From Bog-877 sp050734135 (GTDB lineage Bacteria; Chloroflexota; Dormibacteria; Aeolococcales; Bog-877): a stretch of 64,000 nt of DNA. The position numbers and the translations under genes were made by a program. Location of the stretch: contig JBOHUG010000010.1 of assembly GCA_050734135.1 (NCBI GenBank), positions 28,529-92,528 on the forward strand, written 5' to 3'. The notes under the pieces are model-generated. The model was not told the DNA's origin and searched no databases. It saw only the letters and a list, made by a program, of their open reading frames with translations. The first letter of the stretch is position 1. Every line of letters begins with the position of its first letter. This document shows, piece by piece, positions 1-8,370 of this stretch.

Positions 1-705
1 CTGGACACAGGCATCAATTGCCGGCTGGCGCACCTGGGGCGGCTCACCGAGAACCAATCCTCCCAGCGCCACACCGTCGAACCCGAGGCCCCCGATCACC
101 TCGGCGGACCGGGCTCGGGGACCGACTTCGAAACCGCCCTGGACAATGCCGAAAAGCAGGGCGCTACCGGTGTCGATCTGGCGGCACTGCTCCGCCCACA
201 GATGGGTGCGCCGGGTAGCGCTCTCGGCCAGAGGGGCCGAGGTGCCGTAGGGCACCGGATGGTCCAACGCCATGATCACGTCGCTGCCCAGCTGCAGCTG
301 CCCCTCAACCACTCCCCGGGGGGTGAGCTGGATGGTGTCGCCGTCGTAGGGGGAGCGAAAGGTCACCCCCTGATCGTCCAGCTCGACCAGTTCCCCCAGG
401 CTCACCAATTGGTAGCCGCCACTGTCGGTGAGAATTGACCCCGACCAGTTCATGAACTGGTGCAGCCCTCCCAGCTCGGAGATCAACTCCACCCCCGGGC
501 GCAAGCAGAGGTGGTAGAAGTTGGCCAGCAGCATCTCTGCCCCGGACTGAACCACTTCACTTGGCGCACAGGCTTTCACGGTGGCGTGGGTCCCGACCGG
601 CATGAACGCTGGTGTCTGAACGTCGCCGTGGGCGGTCCGGAGGGATCCCCGGCGCGCCTTTCCATCTTGGGCGGAGATCGAGAACCGGCTGGGAGGAGCA
701 CTCAC
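1..705 (-). CDS. tgt: tRNA-guanine transglycosylase (partial, C-terminus off left edge)
   Basis: Exchanges guanine-34 of GUN-anticodon tRNAs for the queuosine precursor preQ1. The minus-strand reading frame is open for 235 codons from GTG at 705 to the window edge, so the C-terminal zinc-binding part lies outside. Seen in the translation: TPAFMPVGT at residues 31-39, DSGGYQ with the conserved Asp at about residue 94, and FGIVQGG followed by a GLGFDGVALGGL block. The start GTG shares the bases GTGA with the stop codon of queA, so the two queuosine genes are translationally coupled. Family assignment is secure; only the missing end is uncertain. Confidence 0.93.
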   Translation of the reverse strand, partial: MSAPPSRFSISAQDGKARRGSLRTAHGDVQTPAFMPVGTHATVKACAPSEVVQSGAEMLLANFYHLCLRPGVELISELGGLHQFMNWSGSILTDSGGYQLVSLGELVELDDQGVTFRSPYDGDTIQLTPRGVVEGQLQLGSDVIMALDHPVPYGTSAPLAESATRRTHLWAEQCRQIDTGSALLFGIVQGGFEVGPRARSAEVIGGLGFDGVALGGLVLGEPPQVRQPAIDACVQ

Positions 706-1751
706 CGATGGCGCCAACCAAACATGCAGTCGCCAAAACTGAGAAACCGATAGCCATTCGCCAACGCCTGTCGATACGCGGTCCGTACCTGGTCCCGGCC
801 GTAGAAGGCACTGACCAGCACCAGCAGCGATGACCGGGGCTGGTGGAAATTTGTGAGAAGTCCGTCAACTACCTGGAGCTGGCTTCCGGACCGAAGATAG
901 AGGTCGGTCTCGCCCTCCCCAGCCCTCACCCCGCCTTTCCCGTTCGGACTCGACTCCAGGCACCTGACCGCGGTCGTGCCCACCGCGACAATCCGGCCGC
1001 CGGCCGCCCGAACCTGGTTGAGCTTGGCCGCTGCCACCTGGGAGATGCGGTAGCGCTCGGAATGCATCGGGTGTTCTTCGATGGTCGCGGTTCGAATCGG
1101 ACTGAAGGTGGCGAGCCCAACCTCCAATTGCACCGGCACGAACGCCACGCCAGCGCTTTCGATCCGCTGGAGGAGCGCCCGGGTGAGATGCAGCCCGGCC
1201 GTGGGGGCGGCGGCCGAGACTGGAGGTCCCTGGGCATAGATCGTTTGATAGCGCTCCGGATCGTCAAGCCTCTGCTTCAGATAAGGAGGAAGTGGCACCT
1301 CCCCGATCTGGTCCAGTTCCACGCCCGGATCGGTCTCGAGGCGCACTTCTCGCCCCGCCACGTGCCCTGGCCATCGAGCCTCGACCTCGGCACGCCAGCC
1401 GGGTCCCGACAACGCCGTGCCCGGCAGGAGGACTCGGGCCGGTCGCGCCAGAGCCAGGTACCGGCCCAAGCCCAAGTCCCGGAGCAAGAGCAACTCGCCA
1501 GAACGCCTCCCCACCGATCCCCGCACACGTGCCGCTCTTACCCGGGTGTCATTGACGACCAAGCAATCGCCCGATCGCAGAAGGTCGGGAAGCCCGGTGA
1601 CCCAGGAGTGGCGAATCTCTCCTCCTGTGTCCAGAATCAGCATCCGGCTGGAGCTGCGATCGGCCATCGGTTGCTGTGCGATCGCCCGGACCGGCAGCGG
1701 ATAGTCGAACTCCTCGGTAGGAGTTCGCTGGCGCTCAGTCCTCGCCGACAA
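702..1751 (-). CDS. queA: S-adenosylmethionine:tRNA ribosyltransferase-isomerase
   Basis: Transfers the ribosyl part of SAM to preQ1-modified tRNA, making epoxyqueuosine; it acts directly after Tgt. The protein (about 349 aa) has the family N-terminal pattern EFDYPLP...IAQQP, then NDTRV, PTAGLHLT, and the C-terminal TNFHQPRSSLLVLVSAF block. No ATG or GTG lies upstream of the conserved N-terminus; the best start is TTG at 1751, overlapping the 3' end of ruvB by 17 bp. The stop overlaps the start of tgt. Gene order queA-tgt directly downstream of ruvB is common in bacteria. Confidence 0.93.
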   Translation of the reverse strand: MSARTERQRTPTEEFDYPLPVRAIAQQPMADRSSSRMLILDTGGEIRHSWVTGLPDLLRSGDCLVVNDTRVRAARVRGSVGRRSGELLLLRDLGLGRYLALARPARVLLPGTALSGPGWRAEVEARWPGHVAGREVRLETDPGVELDQIGEVPLPPYLKQRLDDPERYQTIYAQGPPVSAAAPTAGLHLTRALLQRIESAGVAFVPVQLEVGLATFSPIRTATIEEHPMHSERYRISQVAAAKLNQVRAAGGRIVAVGTTAVRCLESSPNGKGGVRAGEGETDLYLRSGSQLQVVDGLLTNFHQPRSSLLVLVSAFYGRDQVRTAYRQALANGYRFLSFGDCMFGWRHR

Positions 1752-2793
1752 AGAGTTCCGCCGCCTGAGCCACCTCCGCCCCCGGAGCTCCGGGCGGCAC
1801 TGCCAGTCCCAGGTGACGGTAGGCGCTCCCGGTCGCGACCCGGCCACGCGGTGTCCTCGCCAGAAAACCCAACTGGATGAGGAAGGGCTCCAGCACCTCC
1901 TCGATGGTGTGAGGTTCTTCGGCCAGGGCCGCCCCGAGAGTTCCCAGCCCGACCGGACCCCCGCCGAACTGATCGCAAATGATCCGGAGCAACCTGCGGT
2001 CTGCCCCGTCGAGGCCCTGCTGATCCACCTGGAGGAGTCGGAGGGCCTCTTCCGCCAGCAGCTGGCTGACGGCCCCGTCCCCTCGGACTTGCGCGAAGTC
2101 CCGGACCCGGCGCAGTAGTCGGTTTGCGACTCGGGGGGTGCCCCGGGAGCGCCGAGCCAGCAGTTCCACCGCCGACTCCTCGATGGGAACCTGGAGCAAT
2201 CCGGCCGACCGCTTGACGATGGTTGTCAGCTCCTCCTTCGAGTAGAACTCCAGGCGAAAGCTGGCCCCGAAGCGGTCCCGAAGTGGCGCCGAGATCATCC
2301 CGACCATTGTGGTCGCCCCGATCACGGTGAAGCGTTGGAGCGCGATCCGGAGGGCCTGCGCGCCGACCCCCTTCCCAGAGACGAAATCGAAGGAGAACTC
2401 TTCCATCGCCGGATAAAGGCTCTCCTCGACTGCCCGCTGGAGCCGATGGACCTCGTCGATGAAAAGAACGTCACCCTCGCCCAGGCTGGTCAGCAGGCTT
2501 GCCAGCGCACCCTGAAACTCAATGGCGGGTCCACTGGTGACCCGCATCGTCACCCCTGTCTCGGCGGCCACGATGTTGGCCAGGGTGGTCTTGCCCAAGC
2601 CGGGCGGACCGGAGAGAAGGAGGTGCTCAACTGGCTCCCCCCGGGAGCGCGCGGCGTCGATGAGAATGGTCAGCTGCTCGCGAACCTGCTCCTGGCCGAC
2701 GAAATCGTCAAGGCGGCGCGGTCGCAACTGACGATCAATCTCCGGCTCGTCCACTGTGGCGGCGGCGGCCAGAACCCGCTCCTCATCCATCAT
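1735..2793 (-). CDS. ruvB: Holliday junction branch-migration helicase RuvB
   Basis: Hexameric AAA+ motor that drives branch migration of Holliday junctions with RuvA. The 352-aa product has the full RuvB layout: RPRRLDDFVGQ near residue 25, Walker A GPPGLGKTT near residue 65, Walker B LFIDEVHRL, sensor I GATT, arginine-finger region RDRFG, and a C-terminal winged helix ending with RGRVAT. The ATG at 2793 overlaps the ruvA stop as ATGA. Normal length, nothing missing. Confidence 0.97.
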   Translation of the reverse strand: MMDEERVLAAAATVDEPEIDRQLRPRRLDDFVGQEQVREQLTILIDAARSRGEPVEHLLLSGPPGLGKTTLANIVAAETGVTMRVTSGPAIEFQGALASLLTSLGEGDVLFIDEVHRLQRAVEESLYPAMEEFSFDFVSGKGVGAQALRIALQRFTVIGATTMVGMISAPLRDRFGASFRLEFYSKEELTTIVKRSAGLLQVPIEESAVELLARRSRGTPRVANRLLRRVRDFAQVRGDGAVSQLLAEEALRLLQVDQQGLDGADRRLLRIICDQFGGGPVGLGTLGAALAEEPHTIEEVLEPFLIQLGFLARTPRGRVATGSAYRHLGLAVPPGAPGAEVAQAAELFVGED

Positions 2794-3419
2794 GGCGAAC
2801 TCCTGACACCGATCTGGCCCAGCCGCTGCAGAGCGCCTCTGACCACATCCTCTAGGGTCCGCTCAGTGCCGTTCTCGTCGTCCGTCGGGGCGATGGTCTC
2901 GGCCACCGCGCGGCGCGCCTCGCTCACCGGGAAACCCAACGCGACGAGAGCTGCCGTCGCCCGCTCGCCTCTGGGCCCGGTGTCCGACGGGACCTGGGCG
3001 AGGTCTCGAGTCGCGAGCTGGTCGACCTTTCCCTTCAACTCCAGCACGATCCGCTGCGCCGTCTTGGCGCCGATTCCGGGAACCGAGGCCAGTAGGGCAT
3101 GATCCTGGTTCATGATCGCGGCGACCAGGGCCGGCCACTGTGCCCGGGCCAGGATCGCCAGCGCGGCCTTGGGTCCAATCCGCTCAACCGTGAGCAACTC
3201 ACGGAAGAACACCAGCTCCTCCGCCGACTGGAAGCCGAACAGTGAGATGGCGTCCTCGCGGACCACGGTGTGGATCTGAAGAGTCATCTCCCCCTTTTCG
3301 CTCAGCAACCAGGACGCGGTTCGGGGATGGACGTAAACCTGGTAACCAACCCCGCCGACCTCGATCACCGCCCACTCCGATTCCACTCTGCCGACAACCC
3401 CGCGCAAGGACGCGATCAC
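2790..3419 (-). CDS. ruvA: Holliday junction DNA-binding protein RuvA
   Basis: Tetrameric junction-binding partner of RuvB. The 209-aa protein begins with the OB-fold pattern MIASLRG...GVGYQV, continues with two helix-hairpin-helix motifs (VERIGPKAALAIL and VPGIGAKTAQRIVLELK), and ends with the short domain III helical region that contacts RuvB. Start is GTG at 3419, sharing GTGA with the ruvC stop; the ruvB start overlaps its own stop. This gives an uninterrupted ruvC-ruvA-ruvB transcription order. Confidence 0.97.
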   Translation of the reverse strand: MIASLRGVVGRVESEWAVIEVGGVGYQVYVHPRTASWLLSEKGEMTLQIHTVVREDAISLFGFQSAEELVFFRELLTVERIGPKAALAILARAQWPALVAAIMNQDHALLASVPGIGAKTAQRIVLELKGKVDQLATRDLAQVPSDTGPRGERATAALVALGFPVSEARRAVAETIAPTDDENGTERTLEDVVRGALQRLGQIGVRSSP

Positions 3420-3919
3420 CTCCGCGACTCCACGGCGAGCGCCCGCCGCAACCCGGCGGCGTGGTGATGGCAGATGCCGACCGCGCAGGCATCGCTGATG
3501 TCGTCCGGCCGGAGCGGCACTCGGTCCCCCAGAAGCAGACGGACTAACCTGGCCACCTGGGGCTTGGGGGCCGAGCCGCTTCCGGTCACCGCCTGCTTCA
3601 CCTCGTTGGGGGTGTACTCGTGGAGTTCGATTCTGGCGCTGGCCGCGGCGCAGACCAGCACCCCCCGGGCCTGACTCACGGCCATGGCGGTCGAGATGTT
3701 GCGCGTGAAGAAGAGCCGTTCCAAAGAGACCGCCTCAGGCGCCTGACGGGCGACCAGCTCAGCGAAGCTGTCCCAGAGTGCCAGCAACCGCTGGCCCTGG
3801 CCGTGACCTGGCGATGTTGACCAGACCCCTGCCTCGATCAGGTTGACCCGGTCACCGCTGCCGTCGATGAGAGCCCAACCGGTCAGCGCCAGCCCCGGGT
3901 CAAGCCCCAGGACTAACAG
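3416..3919 (-). CDS. ruvC: Crossover junction endodeoxyribonuclease RuvC (probable CTG start)
   Basis: RNase H-fold resolvase that nicks Holliday junctions processed by RuvAB. The product from 3919 is 167 aa, the usual RuvC size, and begins MLVLGLDPG, giving the catalytic Asp at residue 7; later acidic residues lie in VSLERLFF and DISDACAVG. Between the yebC coding region and this motif there is no in-frame ATG, GTG or TTG. The family-matching start is CTG at 3919, preceded by a G-rich stretch. The first GTG/ATG-type start further in would delete the catalytic Asp. Identity is secure; the start codon is inferred from family alignment. Confidence 0.88.
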   Translation of the reverse strand: MLVLGLDPGLALTGWALIDGSGDRVNLIEAGVWSTSPGHGQGQRLLALWDSFAELVARQAPEAVSLERLFFTRNISTAMAVSQARGVLVCAAASARIELHEYTPNEVKQAVTGSGSAPKPQVARLVRLLLGDRVPLRPDDISDACAVGICHHHAAGLRRALAVESRR

Positions 3920-3960
3920 GACCCCGCCCCCATCCGGCTCCGGGCCATGCCCCCGGCCGC

Positions 3961-4704
3961 CTAAACCTCGGCCAGAACGTCGTCCGGGAGCACCGCGTTG
4001 CAGTGGACCTCCCGCACGTCATCGTCCTCGTCGAGCGCCTCCAGGAGCCGGACGACGGCGGGCGCGTTCTTAGCGCCGACCTCCACCGTATTGCTGGGCA
4101 ACATCGTCACCTCGGCGCTCTCCACCTCGATCTGGGCGTCATCGAATGCCTGCCGAAGTGCCTCCAACCGATCGGGGGCGACGTAAACCTCAACTCCCCC
4201 CTCCTCCAGCTGAACGTCATCCGCACCCAGTTCGATGGCCTGCAGTGCCAGCGCTTCGGGGTCGCTGGCACCAGGATCGACGCGAATCAGCCCAGTTCGA
4301 GTGAACATCCACCCCACCGAGTTGGCCTCCCCGAGACTGCCTCCCGAGCGGGTGAAGAGGTTGCGAATGGCAGCCACGGTGCGGTTGCGATTATCACTGA
4401 GGACGTCCACCAGGATCGCCACCCCGCTAGGGCCGTAGCCCTCGTAGCGGATCTCCTCGATGGCGGCGCCTTGGAGCTCGCCGGTACCTCTTTTGATCGC
4501 CCGCTCGATGTTGTCCGCGGGCATATTGACCTCGCGGGCCTTCTGCATCGCCAGCCGAAGTCGGAAATTGCTGTTGGGATCGCTTCCAGATTCCCGGGCA
4601 GCGACGGTGATCTCGTTACCGACCTTGGTGAAGGTCTGGCCCTTGCGAGCGTCCACGACCGCCTTCTTGTGCTTGATCCCCGCCCACTTGGAGTGCCCAG
4701 ACAC
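3961..4704 (-). CDS. yebC: YebC/PmpR family protein
   Basis: YebC/TACO1-family protein, known as a transcriptional regulator or as a factor helping ribosomes through proline-rich stretches. The 247-aa product starts with the invariant SGHSKWAGIKHKK and has NMPADNIERAIKRGTGE and YEGYGPSG in the expected places. Start is GTG at 4704 with a well-spaced GGAGG upstream. It lies directly upstream of ruvC, a conserved yebC-ruvC-ruvA-ruvB arrangement, with about 40 bp between yebC and ruvC. Confidence 0.95.
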   Translation of the reverse strand: MSGHSKWAGIKHKKAVVDARKGQTFTKVGNEITVAARESGSDPNSNFRLRLAMQKAREVNMPADNIERAIKRGTGELQGAAIEEIRYEGYGPSGVAILVDVLSDNRNRTVAAIRNLFTRSGGSLGEANSVGWMFTRTGLIRVDPGASDPEALALQAIELGADDVQLEEGGVEVYVAPDRLEALRQAFDDAQIEVESAEVTMLPSNTVEVGAKNAPAVVRLLEALDEDDDVREVHCNAVLPDDVLAEV

Positions 4705-4879
4705 TGATTACCTCCGACCTCGGCCGCCGTGACCCGTTGGCCGCCCTGAGCGAACATATATTCCCAAGGTTTCCAGTGTAACCGGGCCTGTCAAACTAGC
4801 CTATCAGTCCGTCGAACGACCCCCGGGCGGCCTAACGGCGCCTGTGGAATACTCGCGCTCTCGCTTGCCGCGACATGGG

Positions 4880-6067
4880 TCAGTCCGGCACCAGCCTCGC
4901 CACCCGCCGGGCACCCACTCTGAGCACGGCGCCGGCGGCTACCACCACCGGCTCTCGCCAGTCAGTGACCTGGGCGCCATCCAGCTCCACCGCGCCCCCC
5001 TGGATCAGCCGGGCCGCCTCCCCTTTCGAGGTGGCCAGGTGGGCCGCGACTAGGAGTTCGCGGACGTCCCAGCCGTCCTTGATCGGAACCCGCGCCTCAG
5101 GAATCTCGCTGGGTAGCTGATGGTCGCGGTGGACCCTGAAGAACTCTTCCCGCGCCGCGCTGGCTTGCCCCGCGTCGTGAAGCACGGTGATCAGCTGCTC
5201 CGCCAGATCGGCCTTGGCGTCGCGGGGATTGAGCGAGCCATCACCGAGACCCAACTCGATCCGGGCGAGATCCTCCGCCGGGGTCTCGGTTAGGAGGTTG
5301 AGATAGCGGGTTATGAGCGGATCGGGGATCGACATGAGCTGGCCGAACTGGGTGTTGGCAGCGTCGGCGACAGCCACCGCGTTGCCCAGCGATTTGCTCA
5401 TCTTTATTTCGCCGTCCAGCCCTTCCAGGAGCGGCACCGTGACAATGTCCTGGGGCGGCTGGCTGTAGGCCACCTGGACCTCCCGTGCTCGCATCAGGTT
5501 GAAGAGCTGGTCGCTCCCTCCCAGTTCCACATCCGCCCGGATCGCCACCGAGTCGTAGCCCTGAAGGAGTGGATAGAAGAGTTCGTGAACCCCGATCGGT
5601 TGCTCGGAGCGGATCCTCTGTTCGAAGTCGCTGCGCTGGAGCAACTGGGCGACCGTGGCGGTGTTGGCCAACCGCAGGACCGCCACTAGGTCAAAAGAGT
5701 CGTACCACTCGCTCTGGCGGCGCACCTCGGCCTGAGCCGGATCGATTACACAGAAGAGCTGCTCCAGGTAGGTCTCGGCATTCGCCTCCACCTCGGCGAC
5801 GGTGAGCTGGGGTCGGGTCGCGGAGCGCCCGCTCGGGTCTCCGATTCGGGCGGTGAAGTCACCGATCACCAGCACCGGCAGGTGGCCCTCGAGCTGCCAG
5901 CTGTGCAGAAGCCGCATCGGCACTAAATGGCCCAGGTGAATGTCCGGCGCGCTCGGATCGATCCCGAACTTGATCCGCAGGTGCTCGCCTCGGTTCAGAC
6001 GCTCTGAGAGGTGCTGACGGTTCTCGCAGTGGACAACGCCGCGCAGAAGAGTCTCGGCTGGGGTCAC
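4880..6067 (-). CDS. tyrS: Tyrosyl-tRNA synthetase
   Basis: Class I synthetase charging tRNA-Tyr. The 395-aa protein has the HIGH-type motif HLGHLVP near residue 42, a tyrosine-pocket YPLLQGYDS, the KMSKS motif as KMSKSLG, and an S4-type RNA-binding domain in the last 70 residues (DVRELLVAAHLATSKGEAARLIQGG). This is the TyrZ-like short bacterial form. Start is GTG at 6067. It is separated from yebC by about 175 bp with no gene. Confidence 0.95.
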   Translation of the reverse strand: MTPAETLLRGVVHCENRQHLSERLNRGEHLRIKFGIDPSAPDIHLGHLVPMRLLHSWQLEGHLPVLVIGDFTARIGDPSGRSATRPQLTVAEVEANAETYLEQLFCVIDPAQAEVRRQSEWYDSFDLVAVLRLANTATVAQLLQRSDFEQRIRSEQPIGVHELFYPLLQGYDSVAIRADVELGGSDQLFNLMRAREVQVAYSQPPQDIVTVPLLEGLDGEIKMSKSLGNAVAVADAANTQFGQLMSIPDPLITRYLNLLTETPAEDLARIELGLGDGSLNPRDAKADLAEQLITVLHDAGQASAAREEFFRVHRDHQLPSEIPEARVPIKDGWDVRELLVAAHLATSKGEAARLIQGGAVELDGAQVTDWREPVVVAAGAVLRVGARRVARLVPD

Positions 6068-6121
6068 AGCCGCAGAGCGTAACGGCCCGGGTCGCAGTCG
6101 GGTCAGGAGCCGCCCTTACCT

Positions 6122-6526
6122 TCAGTAGCCGTAGCGGTGTATGCCCTGAGGACGCACTCGAATCGTGACCCGTTGCTCGTCCGGTCCCCGCCATTCCGCG
6201 GGGAACTTTTCCTGTCCGGTGTACTTCTTGGTGAGGCGGTCGATCACTTCCTCGGCGTGGGACTGGTCCAAGGTGGCCACCCCCACCACCGCCATCGACA
6301 TCTGAGGATTGTCCTGTCGATGGACCGAAACCGAGACCCTGGGATCCCGGGCGATGTTCGCCTGCTTGACCCGGCCCATGGCGGTGTTCATCACGATTTC
6401 GCCGCCGTCTTCATCGACCCAGACCACGGTGCTGATGGGAGCCCCATCGGCCCCCAGGGTGGCGAGATGGGCAAAATTGTTGCCCTTCAAGAGTTCCCGA
6501 TCAATTTCGCTGAGCTGCGCTGCCAT
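6122..6526 (-). CDS. PPOX-class (pyridoxamine 5'-phosphate oxidase-like) F420/FMN-dependent protein
   Basis: A small split-barrel flavin- or F420-binding protein of 134 aa. The motif pattern LATLGADGAPISTVVWV, then NTAMGRVKQANIARDPRVSVSV, matches the PPOX class typified by Rv1155, where the KxxNIxRDPRV segment binds the cofactor phosphate. C-terminal helix EEVIDRLTKKYTG follows. Substrate cannot be read from sequence; actinobacterial relatives reduce a range of compounds. It ends just upstream of tyrS and lies 15 bp downstream of the amidohydrolase, so the two may be co-transcribed. Confidence 0.82.
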   Translation of the reverse strand: MAAQLSEIDRELLKGNNFAHLATLGADGAPISTVVWVDEDGGEIVMNTAMGRVKQANIARDPRVSVSVHRQDNPQMSMAVVGVATLDQSHAEEVIDRLTKKYTGQEKFPAEWRGPDEQRVTIRVRPQGIHRYGY

Positions 6527-6540
6527 CGCTGAATCCTCCG

Positions 6541-7923
6541 TCAGGTCACCTGCGGCTGCACTTTACCGAACCAATCTTCGCCCAAAGTCACACCACTTTG
6601 CTGGAATAAGTAGTCGCGGGCGGAGTCGGCATCGGCGTGAAGTCGGGGCAGGTCGACGTTCACCAGTCGGCCATCGCGTTTGATCACTTCGCCGTCAACC
6701 AGGACGGTGCGCACGTCGTGGGGTTGGGCGAAGGCCACCACCGCGTTCGCGGCGTCGTTGAGCGGGAATAGATGGGGTCCCGCCGTGTCGATGACGATGA
6801 TGTCGGCCCGCTTGCCCGGAGTCAGGGAGCCGATCTTCTCCTCCAACCCCAAAGTCCGCGCTCCATCGATCGTGGCGAAGGACAGCACGTCCTCCGCGCT
6901 AAGCACCAGCTCGGTGGGATCGAGTCCAGCGTCGAGCTCCTTCTGGTGGCCCAGGGCCCGCTCGGCCGCAAGAGCTGCCCGCATCGCCCCGAACATGTTC
7001 CCCACCACCGTGGTGACCACGTCGATGCTGAGGCTCGGGCGCACCCCGACCCTGAGCAGCTTTCCGGTCGCTGGAAAGCCGTGCCCCATGTTCATCTCGA
7101 TCTCGGGCGACAAGGAGGCGGTGCCGCCGGTCTCGGCAATCCAGCGCAACTCCTGTTCAGACAGGGTGTTGCAGTGCACGTAGGTGGTGTCCGCACCGAG
7201 CTGGCCTCGCTCGTGCAACTGCTGGATCGGGTGGAAGCGGATGCCCCAGAGGCCGTCGCCGACGTGGGTGGTGATTCGCAGTCCCAGTTCGCGGGCCAGT
7301 TGCCAATCGAAGGCCGTCGCTTCGATGGTGCAGAACTGGGGCCCTCTGGCGGCGAGGGCCATCGTCACCAGCTGATCCGCGGAGGAGAAGTGTTCCGCTT
7401 GGACTCGCCGGATGTCCTGATTGGTGAAGGTGGGGTTGGGAAGATCGCCCCACTCCGCGTTGGAGTTCCCGTAGGCGAAGACCGCCCGGGCTCCGGAAGC
7501 CTTGAGGCCGGCCACCGCGGCGTCCGCGTGCTCCGGGGAGTTGATGAGGTGGGACCAGTCGAGCATGGTGGTGATCCCTGAGTCCAGGGCCTCGACGATC
7601 CCCAGTAGATTCGCGGTGTACAGGTCCTGCGGCCGGTAGTTCTCCCCGAGCATCCCCCGGACCGCTTGGAAATAGGCAGCCAGAGTCCAGTCGACTCCGG
7701 CGCCCCGGGCCAGCGACTGCCAGGCATGGCGATGGGTGTCGATGAAACCGGGCAGCACGATCATGCCCTGAGCCTCGATGACCTCTGCGCCGGCTCCGGT
7801 TAGGGTCTGGCCAACTGCGGCAATCCGGCCGTCCTCCACCAGGACGTCCCCCTGGCGGAGCTCCCCGAGCTTCTCGTCCAGGGTCAGTACCCAGCCCCCA
7901 CGGATCAGCTTTCGCTTCGCCAA
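6541..7923 (-). CDS. Metal-dependent amidohydrolase (cytosine deaminase / chlorohydrolase-like)
   Basis: Hydrolase of the amidohydrolase superfamily, subtype with a mononuclear metal site. The 460-aa product has GFIDTHRHAWQ near residue 60 (metal-binding HxH), a catalytic ITTHVGD, YVHCNTL, and SIDVVTTV supplying the later Asp; the C-terminal LTPGKRADIIVID closes the beta-sandwich. Relatives include AtzB/TrzN, guanine deaminase and 8-oxoguanine deaminase, so a nucleobase or triazine-like substrate is plausible but not determinable. The start is TTG at 7923 behind AGGGAGG. Confidence 0.85.
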   Translation of the reverse strand: MAKRKLIRGGWVLTLDEKLGELRQGDVLVEDGRIAAVGQTLTGAGAEVIEAQGMIVLPGFIDTHRHAWQSLARGAGVDWTLAAYFQAVRGMLGENYRPQDLYTANLLGIVEALDSGITTMLDWSHLINSPEHADAAVAGLKASGARAVFAYGNSNAEWGDLPNPTFTNQDIRRVQAEHFSSADQLVTMALAARGPQFCTIEATAFDWQLARELGLRITTHVGDGLWGIRFHPIQQLHERGQLGADTTYVHCNTLSEQELRWIAETGGTASLSPEIEMNMGHGFPATGKLLRVGVRPSLSIDVVTTVVGNMFGAMRAALAAERALGHQKELDAGLDPTELVLSAEDVLSFATIDGARTLGLEEKIGSLTPGKRADIIVIDTAGPHLFPLNDAANAVVAFAQPHDVRTVLVDGEVIKRDGRLVNVDLPRLHADADSARDYLFQQSGVTLGEDWFGKVQPQVT

Positions 7924-8121
7924 CGAGCCATCCTCCCTAACCGTCCCACGCCCCAGTCAACCCTAGTTTAAGTCCGCGAAGATAGACACCTCGCAACCTG
8001 GCGAAGCCGTCTCGGGCCGTTTTTGGGATCCCCCCAAGCCCTCGTTTGCAGGCGACAACCCTTCTCTGGCGAGCCGCCAGATGGCCGGGGGTCGCTCCCG
8101 CAACTTGGAGGGCGATCCCGG

Positions 8122-8152
8122 TTGACACTTATTTGCTGGCCGGTGGTACGGT
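8122..8152 (+). promoter_or_regulatory. Housekeeping-type promoter for an intergenic RNA
   Basis: A perfect -35 hexamer TTGACA lies at 8122-8127, with a -10-like TACGGT at 8147-8152 (19-bp spacer; a poorer TGGTAC would give a shorter one). It drives rightward into a stretch without any long coding frame, against the surrounding minus-strand genes. Supported by the terminator at the far end of the same stretch. Confidence 0.45.
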
Positions 8153-8188
8153 GGCGGGGTAGGTTCCAGCCTGACGGAGGTATCAACG

Positions 8189-8233
8189 ATGCGAACCGTC
8201 TGGAGCTCCCTGAGGCAGACTCGGGCGGAGTGA
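8189..8233 (+). CDS. 14-residue short ORF with strong ribosome-binding site
   Basis: ATG at 8189 follows a consensus GGAGG with 8-nt spacing and opens 14 codons (MRTVWSSLRQTRAE) before TGA. It lies at the 5' end of the candidate RNA, in the position of a leader peptide. Such a placement could mean an attenuator, a dual-function RNA or a small protein gene; I recognise no family. The SD and the promoter upstream are the only support. Confidence 0.35.
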   Translation: MRTVWSSLRQTRAE

Positions 8234-8370
8234 TCGGCCCTCCGGGACCCGGGCAATGCGGGCGGCTAGCTGCGTCCGCAAGCGAGGTATGGGCCCCGGG
8301 GATGGGCATCCCGCCATTTGAATTTTGGTTCCGGCTTATCCGCCGGAACGGGTGCCAAGGCACCGGCTAA

